Assembly: GCF_009708005.2 (NCBI RefSeq)
Contig: NZ_CP052757.1
Span: 3,782,001-3,846,000, forward strand
Source: Cellulosimicrobium protaetiae
Lineage (GTDB): Bacteria; Actinomycetota; Actinomycetes; Actinomycetales; Cellulomonadaceae
DNA: 64,000 nt
Direction of reading: 5' to 3'
This document shows positions 37,916 to 46,190 of the stretch, in pieces. Position numbers and translations under genes: made by a program. Positions within the stretch are counted from its first letter, which is position 1. Every line of letters starts with the position of its first letter. The notes beneath the pieces were generated by a model, which was not told the origin of the DNA, did no database searches, and was given only the letters and a program-made list of their open reading frames with translations.

Positions 37916-38230
37916 GCTCGGTCGGGCTCCCTCGGGGTCGGGGGCGGACCGGACGGAGGTCATGGATCGATTCTGCCGACCGGCCACCGGTCTCGCCACC
38001 TCGTCCAGGTCACAGTCGTGCACCCTTCGCTTCAGCCTTGTGCAGCATTTGTTCACCACACGCGCAAACGCGCCATCGCGTCACGATCGCGCCAGGCCGA
38101 CCGTGCGTCATGGATCGCTTCTGCGCCTCATGGCCCACATCCGCCGAGGAGAACCGCCCGCGACCTGGCCGTTCACCTTTTCACCACAGGGGACTTGAAC
38201 AACCTCTGCAACGCTTGTAGGTTGTTCGCC
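37916..38230. promoter_or_regulatory. 315-base divergent regulatory region (MerR gene / whiB)
   Basis: No gene seen. Contains a near-identical 18-base direct repeat (37959-37976 and 38107-38124, one difference, GTCATGGATCGnTTCTGC) and two copies of TTCACCACA (38052-38060 and 38180-38188), plus the whiB promoter and dyad at its right end. These repeats are candidate regulator sites. Confidence 0.5.
38195..38223 (+). promoter_or_regulatory. Promoter of the whiB3-like gene, probably leaderless
   Basis: TTGAAC (38195-38200), a 17-base spacer, then TAGGTT (38218-38223), followed 7 bases later by the ATG at 38231. Transcription would begin at or next to the start codon, and no ribosome site is present. 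A perfect dyad GAACAACCT / AGGTTGTTC (38197-38205 and 38219-38227) overlaps both boxes. Confidence 0.55.
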
Positions 38231-38521
38231 ATGGCAGAGATCTCGAGGCTCCCCGGGCCCGTCATGGAGCTGTGGGAATGGCAGTACCAGGGTTCGTGCC
38301 GCGACGCGGACGACACGTTGTTCTTCCACCCGGAGGGCGAGCGCGGCTCGACGCGACGGCGTCGCGCGGAGGCCGCGAAGGCGATCTGCCACTCGTGCCC
38401 CGTGATGATGCAGTGCCGTGAGCAGTCGCTCCGCGTGCGCGAGCCGTACGGGGTGTGGGGCGGCCTGAGCGAGGACGAGCGGGCGGCGATCCTCGCCGGC
38501 GGCGCGCGCCGCACCGGCTGA
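38231..38521 (+). CDS. whiB3: WhiB3/WhiD-like iron-sulfur transcription factor
   Basis: 96 residues. Four Cys (23, 53, 56, 62) in the WhiB spacing C-x29-C-x2-C-x5-C hold a 4Fe-4S cluster. The turn GVWGGLSEDER and basic C-terminus follow. The segment LPGPVMELWEWQYQGSC plus FFHPEGERG and EPYGVWGGLS is closest, from memory, to mycobacterial WhiB3 and Streptomyces WhiD rather than WhiB1, WhiB2 or WhiB7. Those proteins bind the sigma factor and respond to redox state, linking to metabolism or sporulation. Its position near guaB and groES also matches WhiB3. Terminated by the hairpin at 38679. Confidence 0.88.
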   Translation: MAEISRLPGPVMELWEWQYQGSCRDADDTLFFHPEGERGSTRRRRAEAAKAICHSCPVMMQCREQSLRVREPYGVWGGLSEDERAAILAGGARRTG

Positions 38522-38678
38522 GCCCCGCCGCGCCGCCGCACCACCCGGCGCGGCACCTCCAGGCCGCGGCACCACCCGACGCAGGCCCCTCCCGCAGACC
38601 TGCACGACCCGGTCCGACGTCGCACCGGGAGCACGTGCGCACGACCCGTGGGAACGGTGGGGCGACCGGCCACGGAAC

Positions 38679-38718
38679 GCAGCAGGGCCCGCGACCGGAC
38701 GGTCGCGGGCCCTGCTGC
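38679..38718. terminator. Hairpin between whiB3 and groES
   Basis: Perfect 18-base stem (38679-38696 with 38701-38718), loop GGAC, 15 bases beyond the groES stop. It ends groES on the minus strand and can also serve the convergent whiB3 transcript. Confidence 0.7.
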
Positions 38719-38733
38719 TGGAACGGGTCGGCG

Positions 38734-39030
38734 TCAGCCGACCACCACGGCGAGGATGTCGCGCGCGGACAGGACCAGGTAGTCCACGCCGCCGTACTTG
38801 ACCTCGGTGCCGCCGTACTTGCTGTAGATGACCTTGTCGCCGACGGTCACGTCGAGCGGGACGCGGTTGCCGTTGTCGTCGACACGGCCCGGACCGACGG
38901 CCAGGACCTCGCCCTCCTGGGGCTTCTCCTTGGCGGTGTCCGGGATGACCAGGCCGGATGCGGTCGTGGTCTCGGCCTCGAGGGCCTTCACGACGATCCG
39001 GTCCTCGAGCGGCTTGATGGGGACCGACAC
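38734..39030 (-). CDS. groES: Co-chaperonin GroES
   Basis: 98 residues, normal length. Seven-fold ring lid for GroEL. Typical [18 protein letters not shown], mobile loop region [29 protein letters not shown] and [18 protein letters not shown] start with strong GGGGAGG 6 bases upstream. No groEL follows; a hairpin closes the gene, so groES is transcribed alone here. Heat-shock control through the CIRCE element upstream. Confidence 0.97.
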   Translation of the reverse strand: MSVPIKPLEDRIVVKALEAETTTASGLVIPDTAKEKPQEGEVLAVGPGRVDDNGNRVPLDVTVGDKVIYSKYGGTEVKYGGVDYLVLSARDILAVVVG

Positions 39031-39174
39031 GTCGGACCTCCCCTTTCGCGGTGAGAACTGCAACGGATGGGTCGAGCGCACCGGCTGGCCGTCGTCGCGG
39101 GTGCCGGACAGCCTGGTCGCACGTGGTGCCGCCTCCGCGAGCGGCGGCGGCACGTCCTCAAATCTAGGTCGCCG

Positions 39175-39201
39175 TTAGCACTCGGTCAAGGCGAGTGCCA
39201 A
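39175..39201. promoter_or_regulatory. CIRCE element (HrcA operator)
   Basis: TTAGCACTC - 9 bases - GAGTGCCAA, one mismatch to the consensus GAGTGCTAA. Lies 145 bases upstream of the groES start. HrcA binding there represses groES until heat stress. It also sits 69 bases before the divergent methyltransferase gene, which might share the control. Confidence 0.9.
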
Positions 39202-39270
39202 CGTCCGCCCCTCGGACGGTCGACGTCCCGGCTGCGCGAGGCGCCCACCTGCCGTGGAAGGATCGACGCC

Positions 39271-40548
39271 ATGGACGCCGCCACGCTGACCAAGCTGCTC
39301 AGCCCCGAGGGCTGGGCGCTGCTCGGCGCGCTCCCCCCGTACGACGAGCAGCAGGCGCTGGTGCTCGCGGCGGGGCTGCGCGCGAAGGGCGTCGACCCCG
39401 ACCTCGCCGCGGCGGCGCTCACGCAGTCGCGGCTGCGCGCGGCCGCCCGCGGCAAGCTCGGCGCGTTCGCCGACGGCATGCTCTTCACGCAGGCGGGGCT
39501 GGAGCAGGCGAGCCGGCTCGTCGTCGCGGGTCTGCACGCGCGGAGGTACCAGGACGCGGGGATCCGGCGCGTCGCCGACCTCACGAGCGGGATCGGCGTC
39601 GACGCGCTCGCGTTCGCCGCCGCGGAGCTCGAGGTGGTCGCGACCGACGTCGACGAGCTCACCGCGGCGATCGCGACCGTGAACCTGCGGCACTTCCCCG
39701 AGGCCGAGGTGCGGCACGGCGACGGGCTCGCGCTCGACCTCGAGGGCGAGCGGGTCGAGGGCGTGTACGCCGACCCCGCCCGACGGACACGGGGCGGCAC
39801 GCGCGTGTTCGACCCGAGGGCCTACGCCCCGCCGCTCGACGCGGTGTGGGCGCTGCGCGAGCGCGTCCCCGCGGTCGGTATCAAGGTCGGCCCCGGGATC
39901 CCCCACGACGGCCTGCCCGAGGACGCTGAGACCGAGTGGGTCTCCGTCGACGGGGACGTCGTGGAGGCCCGGCTCTGGTTCGGACCGCTCGCGCCCGAGG
40001 GGCCGGGTCGCTCCGCGCTCGTCCTCACGTCGTGGACCGACCAGGACGGGACGCAGCGCTCGACGACGCGCCGCCTCGCCCACCGCCCCGGCGACGAGGA
40101 CGTCGTGCCCGACGTGGGCGGCGTCGGGCAGTACCTCTACGAGCCCGACGGCGCGGTCATCCGTGCGGGGCTCGTCGCCCATGCGGCGCGCGGGCTCGGC
40201 GGGCGGCTGCTCGACCGGACGATCGCGTACGTGACGACCGACTCCCCCGCGCCGCTCGACGCGACCGGGCTCGCGGACGGACTCGCGCGCGGCTACCGCG
40301 TGCTCGACACGATGCCGTTCGGGCTCAAGCGGCTGCGCTCCTACCTGCGCGAGCGCGGCGTGGGGCGCCTGACGATCAAGAAGCGGGGCACGGCCGTCAC
40401 GCCCGAGCAGCTCCGCCGTCAGCTCGCCCTCACGGGCGACGCGACCGCCACGATCGTCCTGACGCGCGTGGGCGGCTCCCAGCAGGTGCTGGTCGTCGAG
40501 CCGCTCACCGTTCCCCCCGCCACCACCCCGCAGGACGGTCCGCGGTGA
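39271..40548 (+). CDS. Predicted class I SAM-dependent methyltransferase with THUMP-like tail
   Basis: 425 residues. After a helical N-terminus (DEQQALVLAAGLRAKG, GKLGAFADGMLFTQAGLEQA) comes a SAM-binding Rossmann motif VADLTSGIGVDALAFAAAEL, the acidic VVATDVDELTAA, and EGVYADPARRTRGG in the place of a catalytic DPPR-like motif. The C-terminal part (GLKRLRSYLRERGVGRLTIKKRG) resembles the THUMP-like tail of actinobacterial proteins of this group. RNA methylation is plausible but not shown. ATG 39271 with GGAAGG 9 bases upstream. Coupled to the next gene by GTGA overlap. Confidence 0.75.
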   Translation: MDAATLTKLLSPEGWALLGALPPYDEQQALVLAAGLRAKGVDPDLAAAALTQSRLRAAARGKLGAFADGMLFTQAGLEQASRLVVAGLHARRYQDAGIRRVADLTSGIGVDALAFAAAELEVVATDVDELTAAIATVNLRHFPEAEVRHGDGLALDLEGERVEGVYADPARRTRGGTRVFDPRAYAPPLDAVWALRERVPAVGIKVGPGIPHDGLPEDAETEWVSVDGDVVEARLWFGPLAPEGPGRSALVLTSWTDQDGTQRSTTRRLAHRPGDEDVVPDVGGVGQYLYEPDGAVIRAGLVAHAARGLGGRLLDRTIAYVTTDSPAPLDATGLADGLARGYRVLDTMPFGLKRLRSYLRERGVGRLTIKKRGTAVTPEQLRRQLALTGDATATIVLTRVGGSQQVLVVEPLTVPPATTPQDGPR

Positions 40549-41702
40549 GCGCCCTGCCGCGCCGCACCGCGATCCCGTTCGCGCGGTCGGAGCGCTCGAC
40601 CGTCGGGCTCGAGTGGGAGCTCGCGCTCGTCGACGCCGACTCGGGCGACCTGCGCCAGGTCGCCCAGACCGTGCTCGACGCCGTGCGGCCCGCGGGTGGC
40701 GGCGCGCACCCGTCGATCAAGCAGGAGCTGCTGCTCAACACGGTCGAGGTCGTGAGCGGCGTGTGCCGCACCGTCGGGGAGGCCGGGCGCGACCTCGAGC
40801 GCTCGATCGAGGAGCTGCGGGCCGTGACGGACCCGCTGCGCGTCGAGCTCATGAGCGCGGGCACGCACCCGTTCGCGCGCTGGGCGCAGCAGAAGGTCAC
40901 CGACAAGCAGCGCTACACCACCCTCATCGACCGTACGCAGTGGTGGGGTCGGCAGATGCTCATCTACGGCGTGCACGTGCACGTCGGCATCGAGGACCGC
41001 GCCAAGGTGCTCCCGATCCAGCGCGCGATGCTCACGACGTTCGCCCACCTGCAGTCGCTCTCGGCCAGCTCGCCGTTCTGGGGCGGCAAGGACACCGGGT
41101 ACGCGTCGAACCGCGCGCTGATGTTCCAGCAGCTCCCCACCGCGGGCCTGCCGTTCCAGTTCGCGACGTGGGAGGAGCTCGAGGGCTACGTCGCGGACAT
41201 GCTGCACACCGGCGTCATCGACGCGTTCGACGAGGTCCGCTGGGACCTGCGGCCCGCGCCCCAGTTCGGCACGCTCGAGACCCGCATCTGCGACGGCGTC
41301 ACGAACGTCTCCGAGCTGCTCGCGATCGCCGCGCTCACGCACTGCCTCGTCGAGCACTTCTCCACGATGCTCGACGAGGGCCGCGAGCTCCCGAGCATCC
41401 CGCCGTGGTACGCGCAGGAGAACAAGTGGCGCTCCGCGCGCTACGGCATGGACGCGATCATCATCCTCGACCGCGAGGGCAACGAGGAGCTCGTGACCGA
41501 CGCCGTGGGGCGCCTCCTCGTCGAGCTCGAGCCCGTCGCCGCGCGGCTCGGGTGCCTCGACGAGCTCGACGGCGTGCGCACGATCGTGCGGCGCGGTGCC
41601 TCCTACCAGCGCCAGCGCGCCGTCGCGCGCCGCAACGGGGGCGAGCTCGACGCCGTCGTGCGCTCGCTCGTCGCCGAGATGCGGGCGGGCCGCCCGCTCT
41701 GA
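40545..41702 (+). CDS. Glutamate-cysteine ligase family 2 (YbdK-type)
   Basis: 385 residues. GCS2/YbdK-type ATP-dependent carboxylate-amine ligase: TVGLEWELALVDADSGDLR, LLLNTVEVVSGVC, GVHVHVGIED, GGKDTGYASNRALMFQQLP and TLETRICDGVTNVSE. Family members form gamma-glutamylcysteine weakly or act on other substrates. Actinobacteria use MshC for mycothiol, so the physiological role is open. The GTG start overlaps the methyltransferase stop by 4 bases, tying the two genes together. Confidence 0.88.
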   Translation: MSALPRRTAIPFARSERSTVGLEWELALVDADSGDLRQVAQTVLDAVRPAGGGAHPSIKQELLLNTVEVVSGVCRTVGEAGRDLERSIEELRAVTDPLRVELMSAGTHPFARWAQQKVTDKQRYTTLIDRTQWWGRQMLIYGVHVHVGIEDRAKVLPIQRAMLTTFAHLQSLSASSPFWGGKDTGYASNRALMFQQLPTAGLPFQFATWEELEGYVADMLHTGVIDAFDEVRWDLRPAPQFGTLETRICDGVTNVSELLAIAALTHCLVEHFSTMLDEGRELPSIPPWYAQENKWRSARYGMDAIIILDREGNEELVTDAVGRLLVELEPVAARLGCLDELDGVRTIVRRGASYQRQRAVARRNGGELDAVVRSLVAEMRAGRPL

Positions 41703-41723
41703 TCGGCGGTGTCACCCGACCTC

Positions 41724-41739
41724 CCGCCCCGCGGGGCGG
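41724..41739. terminator. Short palindrome between convergent genes
   Basis: CCGCCCCGCGGGGCGG, fully self-complementary, filling the gap between the ligase gene and the convergent metalloprotease-like gene. Confidence 0.4.
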
Positions 41740-42861
41740 TCAGTAGTCGCGCAGGACCACGCCGAGGTCGGTCGCGCGCTCGGCGAGCCACGTCGGCGAC
41801 CAGTCGTCGGTGTCGCACGGCGACGACATCCGGTCCGCCGCGGCCTCCGAGTACCCGCCCCACGAGAGGACGCGGCACGTCGCGTCGGTCTCGAGCGCGT
41901 GCTGCCACTCCTCGTCCTCCGCGAGCCCCGAGTCGACGGCCGACTGGAGCAGGTCGAACTCGTGCCACCACTGGAGCATGTGCGACAGCTCGTGCGCGAG
42001 CAGGACCTGGTTCGTCGCCGGGTCGGCGTCCTCGCCCCACCACACGAAGAGCACCGTGGGGTGCGCGGGCTGGAAGCAGCCCGCCGAGCCGGTGGCGTAC
42101 GCGTCGTGCTCCGCGACGTGCTTCATGCCGCAGTTGAGCTCGGGGTCGTCCGTGAAGACGACCTGCACGCCCTCGTTGGCCGGGTTGAGCGCGAGCAGCC
42201 ACGCCGTGGGGTCGGGGTGGTCGGGCAGGAAGGGCGACGTCTGCGCGGACCCCGGCACGGGGTCCGGCAGCGGCTCGGCGTAGTCGCCCGCCTTCCAGGC
42301 CGCCTCCGTCCCGGACGCCGACGTGGTCGCGTCGGGGCTCGGGTCCTCCCAGACCGTGGGGGGAGGCACCGCGCCCTCCTGCTCGGTCGGCAGGACCGCG
42401 CCGTCGTCGCGCGCCTCGCGCCGGTCGTTGACGAGGTAGGAGAAGACGGCCACCACCACGACGAGGACGACCGTCCCGACCCGCCCGGCGCGACGTCGGA
42501 CCGGTCGGCGTGGAGGCGCGCCCCACGGTGCGGGGGGCGTCCCGTCGACCGCGGCGCCGTAGCCGGGCGCGACCGCGGGGGTACCGTATCCGGGCTGTGC
42601 CGCCGGAGAGCCGTAGCCCGCGGGAGCGGCCGTGGCGTCGGCCGTCCCGTAGCCCGTCGTGGACGGAGCTCCGACCGGCACGGCGGCCGTCCCGTACGCA
42701 GGCACCGCCGCGAGGAGGGCCCGGTGCTGCGCCGCCCAGTACGCCGCAGCGTGCTCGGCGTGGGCACGCTCGGGCCCGGGGGCGGCCGACGAGGCCGCCC
42801 CGGCCCAGGCGTGGGCGCGCCGTAGCGCCTCGTCGGGCGTGAGGCCGGGTTCCGGAGTCAC
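41740..42861 (-). CDS. Membrane-anchored zinc-metalloprotease-like protein
   Basis: 373 residues. A short N-terminal helical region (1-50, [12 protein letters not shown]) comes first, then a low-complexity Tyr-Gly region (55-106) with repeated YG units, a basic stop, and one membrane helix (129-143). The external domain has HELSH (290-294), a canonical HExxH zinc motif, and a later ETDATC (324-329) that could give a third ligand. Four Cys in this domain suggest disulfides. The GTG start overlaps the tsaD stop by 4 bases. No family recognised; a secreted-side peptidase is inferred from the motif only. Confidence 0.7.
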   Translation of the reverse strand: MTPEPGLTPDEALRRAHAWAGAASSAAPGPERAHAEHAAAYWAAQHRALLAAVPAYGTAAVPVGAPSTTGYGTADATAAPAGYGSPAAQPGYGTPAVAPGYGAAVDGTPPAPWGAPPRRPVRRRAGRVGTVVLVVVVAVFSYLVNDRREARDDGAVLPTEQEGAVPPPTVWEDPSPDATTSASGTEAAWKAGDYAEPLPDPVPGSAQTSPFLPDHPDPTAWLLALNPANEGVQVVFTDDPELNCGMKHVAEHDAYATGSAGCFQPAHPTVLFVWWGEDADPATNQVLLAHELSHMLQWWHEFDLLQSAVDSGLAEDEEWQHALETDATCRVLSWGGYSEAAADRMSSPCDTDDWSPTWLAERATDLGVVLRDY

Positions 42862-43907
42862 ACGTGGGTCACGGTGAGCGGCATCGACGAGTCGACGCCG
42901 ATGTCGAGGCTCGACGGCGCCACGCCGGCCCGCACGACGGCGGAGCCGAGCGCGGCGATCATCGCGCCGTTGTCGGTGCAGTAGCGGATCGGCGGGATCC
43001 GCAGCTCGATCCCGGCCTCGGCGCAGCGCTTCGCCGCCATGTCGCGCAGCTGCGAGTTGGCGCTGAACCCGCCGCCGACGACGAGCGTCGACACGCCGTG
43101 CCGCTCGCACGCCGCGATGGTCTTGGCGGTGAGCACGTCGGCGACGGACTCCGCGAAGGAGGCCGCGACGTCGTGCACGGGGATCTCCTCGCCCGCGTCC
43201 TGACGCGCCTCGACCCAGCGCGCGACGGCCGTCTTGAGGCCGGAGAACGAGAAGTCGTACGCGTGCTTCTCCTGGTCCTTGCGGGCGGTGAGGCCGCGGG
43301 GGAAGCGGATCGCCGTCGGGTCGCCCTCGCGTGCGAGGCGGTCGATGTGCGGGCCGCCCGGGTAGGGCAGGCCGAGCAGGCGACCCACCTTGTCGAACGC
43401 CTCGCCCGCCGCGTCGTCGAGCGTCGAGCCGAGCTCGGTGACCGACGTCGCGACGTCGTCCACGAGCAGGAGCGAGCTGTGCCCGCCGGACACGACGAGC
43501 GCCATGACGCGCTCGGGGAACGCGCCGTGCACGAGCTCGTCGACGGCCGCGTGGCCGATGACGTGGTTGACGCCGTAGAGCGGCTTGCCGAGCGCGAGCG
43601 AGAGCGCCTTGGCCGCGGACGCGCCGATCGTCAGCGGGCCGACGAGGCCCGGCCCGGCGGTGACGGCGATCGCGTCGACCTCGGACAGGTCGACGTCGGC
43701 CGTGCCGAGGCTGCGCTCGATCGTGGGGATCATCGCCTCGAGGTGGGCGCGCGACGCGACCTCCGGGATGATGCCGCCGTAGCGCGCGTGCTCGTCCATC
43801 GAGCTCGCGACCGTGTCGACGAGCAGCTCGCGACCGCGGACCAGCGCGACGCCCGTCTCGTCGCAGGACGTCTCGATACCGAGCACGAAGGGCTCGCCGG
43901 CGCTCAC
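42858..43907 (-). CDS. tsaD: tRNA t6A synthesis protein TsaD
   Basis: 349 residues. Transfers threonylcarbamoyl from TC-AMP to A37 of ANN-decoding tRNAs, with TsaB and TsaE encoded nearby. [16 protein letters not shown], metal-binding His pair in [35 protein letters not shown] and [13 protein letters not shown] are characteristic. GTG 43907 has GGTGAG 6 bases upstream; GTG 43913 is the alternative. Same strand as rimI-tsaB-tsaE, but separated from them by a plus-strand gene and a rhodanese gene. Confidence 0.97.
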   Translation of the reverse strand: MSAGEPFVLGIETSCDETGVALVRGRELLVDTVASSMDEHARYGGIIPEVASRAHLEAMIPTIERSLGTADVDLSEVDAIAVTAGPGLVGPLTIGASAAKALSLALGKPLYGVNHVIGHAAVDELVHGAFPERVMALVVSGGHSSLLLVDDVATSVTELGSTLDDAAGEAFDKVGRLLGLPYPGGPHIDRLAREGDPTAIRFPRGLTARKDQEKHAYDFSFSGLKTAVARWVEARQDAGEEIPVHDVAASFAESVADVLTAKTIAACERHGVSTLVVGGGFSANSQLRDMAAKRCAEAGIELRIPPIRYCTDNGAMIAALGSAVVRAGVAPSSLDIGVDSSMPLTVTHV

Positions 43908-44036
43908 AGACACCTCACCGCCACAGAGGGAACCATGGCGTCCAGGGTAGTCGCGCACCAGGACGTCCCGTGCCGTGTCACGCACGTCACACCGTCTGCT
44001 GGGAAGATGGTTCAAGACTCAACTGTTGCCTCGGTC

Positions 44037-44657
44037 ATGAGCACCGACACCCTCGCCCCCGCGAGCCTGCACATCGACGACACCACGGCCGACCGCCTCT
44101 TCCGCGAGGCGCGCACCACCGCGCAGTTCACCGACACCGAGGTGAGCGACGAGCAGCTCGCCACGGTCTACGACCTCGTCAAGTGGGGCCCGACGGCCAT
44201 GAACATCGTCCCGCTGCGCATCCTCGCGGTGCGCACGCCCGAGGCCCGCGAGCGCCTCGTCGCGCACATGGACGACGGCAACAAGGAGCGCGTCGCGAAC
44301 GCGCCGCTGTCGCTCGTCGTCGCGTACGACCCCGCGTTCCACGAGCACCTCGACACGCTCTTCCCGCACGTCCCGGGCGTCCGCGAGAACCTCGACGGCG
44401 TCCCCGAGGTCCGTGACGGCATGGCGCGCGACAACGCCTACATCCAGGCGGGCTACCTCGTCGTCGGCCTGCGCGCGGCCGGGCTCGCCGCAGGCCCGAT
44501 GAACGGCATGGACCGCGCCGCGATCGACGCCGAGTTCTTCGCCGACAACGGCTGGAAGTCGATGCTCGTCATCAACGTCGGCGTGGCCGACGGCGTCGGC
44601 ACGCCGTACCCGCGCTCGCCGCGCCTCGCGGCCGAGCAGGCCATCGCGATCGTCTGA
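44037..44657 (+). CDS. Nitroreductase-family malonic semialdehyde reductase (RutE/HadB-like)
   Basis: 206 residues, FMN-binding nitroreductase fold. RTTAQFTDTEVSDEQLATVY, KWGPTAMNIVPLRIL (FMN loop), NAPLSLVVAYDPAFH and QAGYLVVGLRAAGLAAGPMNGMD match the subfamily labelled malonic semialdehyde reductase RutE, which reduces 3-oxopropanoate to 3-hydroxypropanoate. The pyrimidine-degradation genes of the rut pathway are not here, so the substrate is uncertain. No ribosome site precedes ATG 44037, and CAAC-T-GTTG lies 8 bases before it, possibly a small operator. It interrupts the otherwise minus-strand t6A cluster. Confidence 0.82.
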   Translation: MSTDTLAPASLHIDDTTADRLFREARTTAQFTDTEVSDEQLATVYDLVKWGPTAMNIVPLRILAVRTPEARERLVAHMDDGNKERVANAPLSLVVAYDPAFHEHLDTLFPHVPGVRENLDGVPEVRDGMARDNAYIQAGYLVVGLRAAGLAAGPMNGMDRAAIDAEFFADNGWKSMLVINVGVADGVGTPYPRSPRLAAEQAIAIV

Positions 44658-44689
44658 GCAGCGCGGCCCCGCGCCGCAGCACCACCGGC

Positions 44690-44721
44690 CGAGGCGGCGT
44701 CCCACCCGGGGCGCCGCCTCG
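44690..44721. terminator. Hairpin between convergent nitroreductase and rhodanese genes
   Basis: Perfect 10-base stem (44690-44699 with 44712-44721), 12-base loop, placed between two convergent stops. Confidence 0.5.
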
Positions 44722-44745
44722 CGGCGTCCGCGGGGTCGCGGTCCG

Positions 44746-45645
44746 TCAGGTCGCGGCGGGTCGCGCCGGGTCGTTCGACCACTGCGACCACGAGCCCGCG
44801 TAGAGCGCCGCCTCGACGCCGAGCGTCGCGAGGGCCGCGACCTCGTGCGCCGCGGTCACGCCCGAGCCGCAGTAGACGCCCACCGCCGGGGGCGCGCCGT
44901 GCGGCACTCCCAGACCCGCGAACCGCGCGCGCAGCGCGGCCGCGTCCAGGAACGTCCCGTCGGCGGCGAGGTTGTCGGTGGTCGGTGCGCTCACCGCGCC
45001 GGGGACGTGTCCCGCGCGCGGGTCGACAGGCTCGACCTCACCGCGGTAGCGCTCGGCCGCCCGCGCGTCGAGCAGCACGCCCGACGTCGCGAGGTCGGCC
45101 GCGCCGTCGGCGTCGAGGACCGGCATCCCGCCCGGGGTGACGACGACGTCGCCCGGCTCGGGCCGCACGTCGCCCGCGTCGACCGCGAGACCGGCGGCCT
45201 GCCAGGCGACGAGCCCGCCGTCGAGGATCCGCACGTCGTCGTGGCCGGCCCAGCGCAGCAGCCACCAGGCGCGCGCGGCGGACGTGCCGCCGACGGCGTC
45301 GTAGACGACGACCGGCCGGTCCGCGCGCACGCCCCAGCGTCGGGCCGCGGCCTGGAGGCCGGCGGGGTCGGGCAGCGGGTGGCGCCCCGCCGCGGGCGAC
45401 GGCGGCGCGGCGAGCTCGGTCTCCAGGTCGACGTAGACGGCGCCCGGGACGTGCGCGGCGTGGTGCTGCTCGCGCCCGTCGGTGACGCCGAGCGCCCACC
45501 GCACGTCGAGCACGACGGGCGGGCGGTCGCCCGCGAGCGCCTCGGCCAGCACGGGCGCGGTGACGAGGACGCGCTCGCGCCGCGCGGCGTCGGGCCCGCG
45601 GTCGTCCGTGCCGAGGCCCGGGCTCCGCGGCACGGGCGCGGTCAC
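44746..45645 (-). CDS. Two-domain sulfurtransferase (rhodanese)
   Basis: 299 residues with the two-domain arrangement of thiosulfate or 3-mercaptopyruvate sulfurtransferases. Inactive N-terminal domain: VVLDVRWALGV, HVPGAVYVDLE. Active C-terminal domain: HVPGAVSAPTTDN and loop VYCGSGVTA with the sulfur-carrying Cys, then LYAGSWSQWSNDP. The GTG start overlaps the rimI stop by 4 bases. About 25 residues precede the first domain. Sitting in a t6A/rimI operon, it may simply be co-transcribed; a sulfur role in tRNA modification is speculation. Confidence 0.9.
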   Translation of the reverse strand: MTAPVPRSPGLGTDDRGPDAARRERVLVTAPVLAEALAGDRPPVVLDVRWALGVTDGREQHHAAHVPGAVYVDLETELAAPPSPAAGRHPLPDPAGLQAAARRWGVRADRPVVVYDAVGGTSAARAWWLLRWAGHDDVRILDGGLVAWQAAGLAVDAGDVRPEPGDVVVTPGGMPVLDADGAADLATSGVLLDARAAERYRGEVEPVDPRAGHVPGAVSAPTTDNLAADGTFLDAAALRARFAGLGVPHGAPPAVGVYCGSGVTAAHEVAALATLGVEAALYAGSWSQWSNDPARPAAT

Positions 45646-46190
45646 GCGACGACGCCGGTCTCGGTCGCCGTGCCGTAGTCCGGTGTGTCCCGGTCGGGCG
45701 TCGTGGTCGCGCCGAGCTCGAGCCGCATCGTGTACGCGTCGACGTCCTCGGGCTGGTAGTAGCGCTTGCGGATCCCGAGCTGCTCGAACCCGTACTTCGC
45801 GTAGAGCGAGAGGGCCGGGTCGTTGTCGACCCGCACCTCGAGCAGCACCGCGCTCGCGCCCAGGTCGCGCGACCGCGCGATCAGCGCCTCCAGGAGCGCC
45901 GAGCCGACGCCCTGGTGCTGGAACGCGGGGTCGACCCCGAGGGTCATGACCTGCGTGACGTCGCCGTCGAACCACAGGCCTGCGTAGCCGACGACGGGCT
46001 GCGGGCCGGCGGCGTAGAGCCGCACGGGCTCCGCGGCGACGTACCAGCGGCCGAGGCCGGCGAGCTCGTCCGCGAGCATCCCGTACGTCCAGGCGCCGCG
46101 CCCGAACAGCTCGCGCTCGAGCTCGACCACGCGGTCGAGGTCGGCCGCCTTGAGGGGTCGCAGGCGGATCTCGTAGCGGCGCGCGCTCAT
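45642..46190 (-). CDS. rimI: Ribosomal protein N-acetyltransferase RimI
   Basis: 182 residues, GNAT fold. RimI acetylates the N-terminus of ribosomal protein S18 (bS18) and sometimes other proteins. RLRPLKAADLDRVVELERELFG, motif A VDPAFQHQGVGSALLEALI, LLEVRVDNDPALSLYAKYGFE and RKRYYQPEDVDAYTM are the family's usual blocks. A polar tail of about 25 residues follows. ATG overlaps the tsaB stop, and its own stop overlaps the rhodanese start. Confidence 0.93.
   Translation of the reverse strand: MSARRYEIRLRPLKAADLDRVVELERELFGRGAWTYGMLADELAGLGRWYVAAEPVRLYAAGPQPVVGYAGLWFDGDVTQVMTLGVDPAFQHQGVGSALLEALIARSRDLGASAVLLEVRVDNDPALSLYAKYGFEQLGIRKRYYQPEDVDAYTMRLELGATTTPDRDTPDYGTATETGVVA

Noticed and set aside
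38107-38198. Short frames in the MerR-whiB intergenic region
   Set aside because: No ribosome site, no conserved-looking protein; better explained as regulatory DNA.
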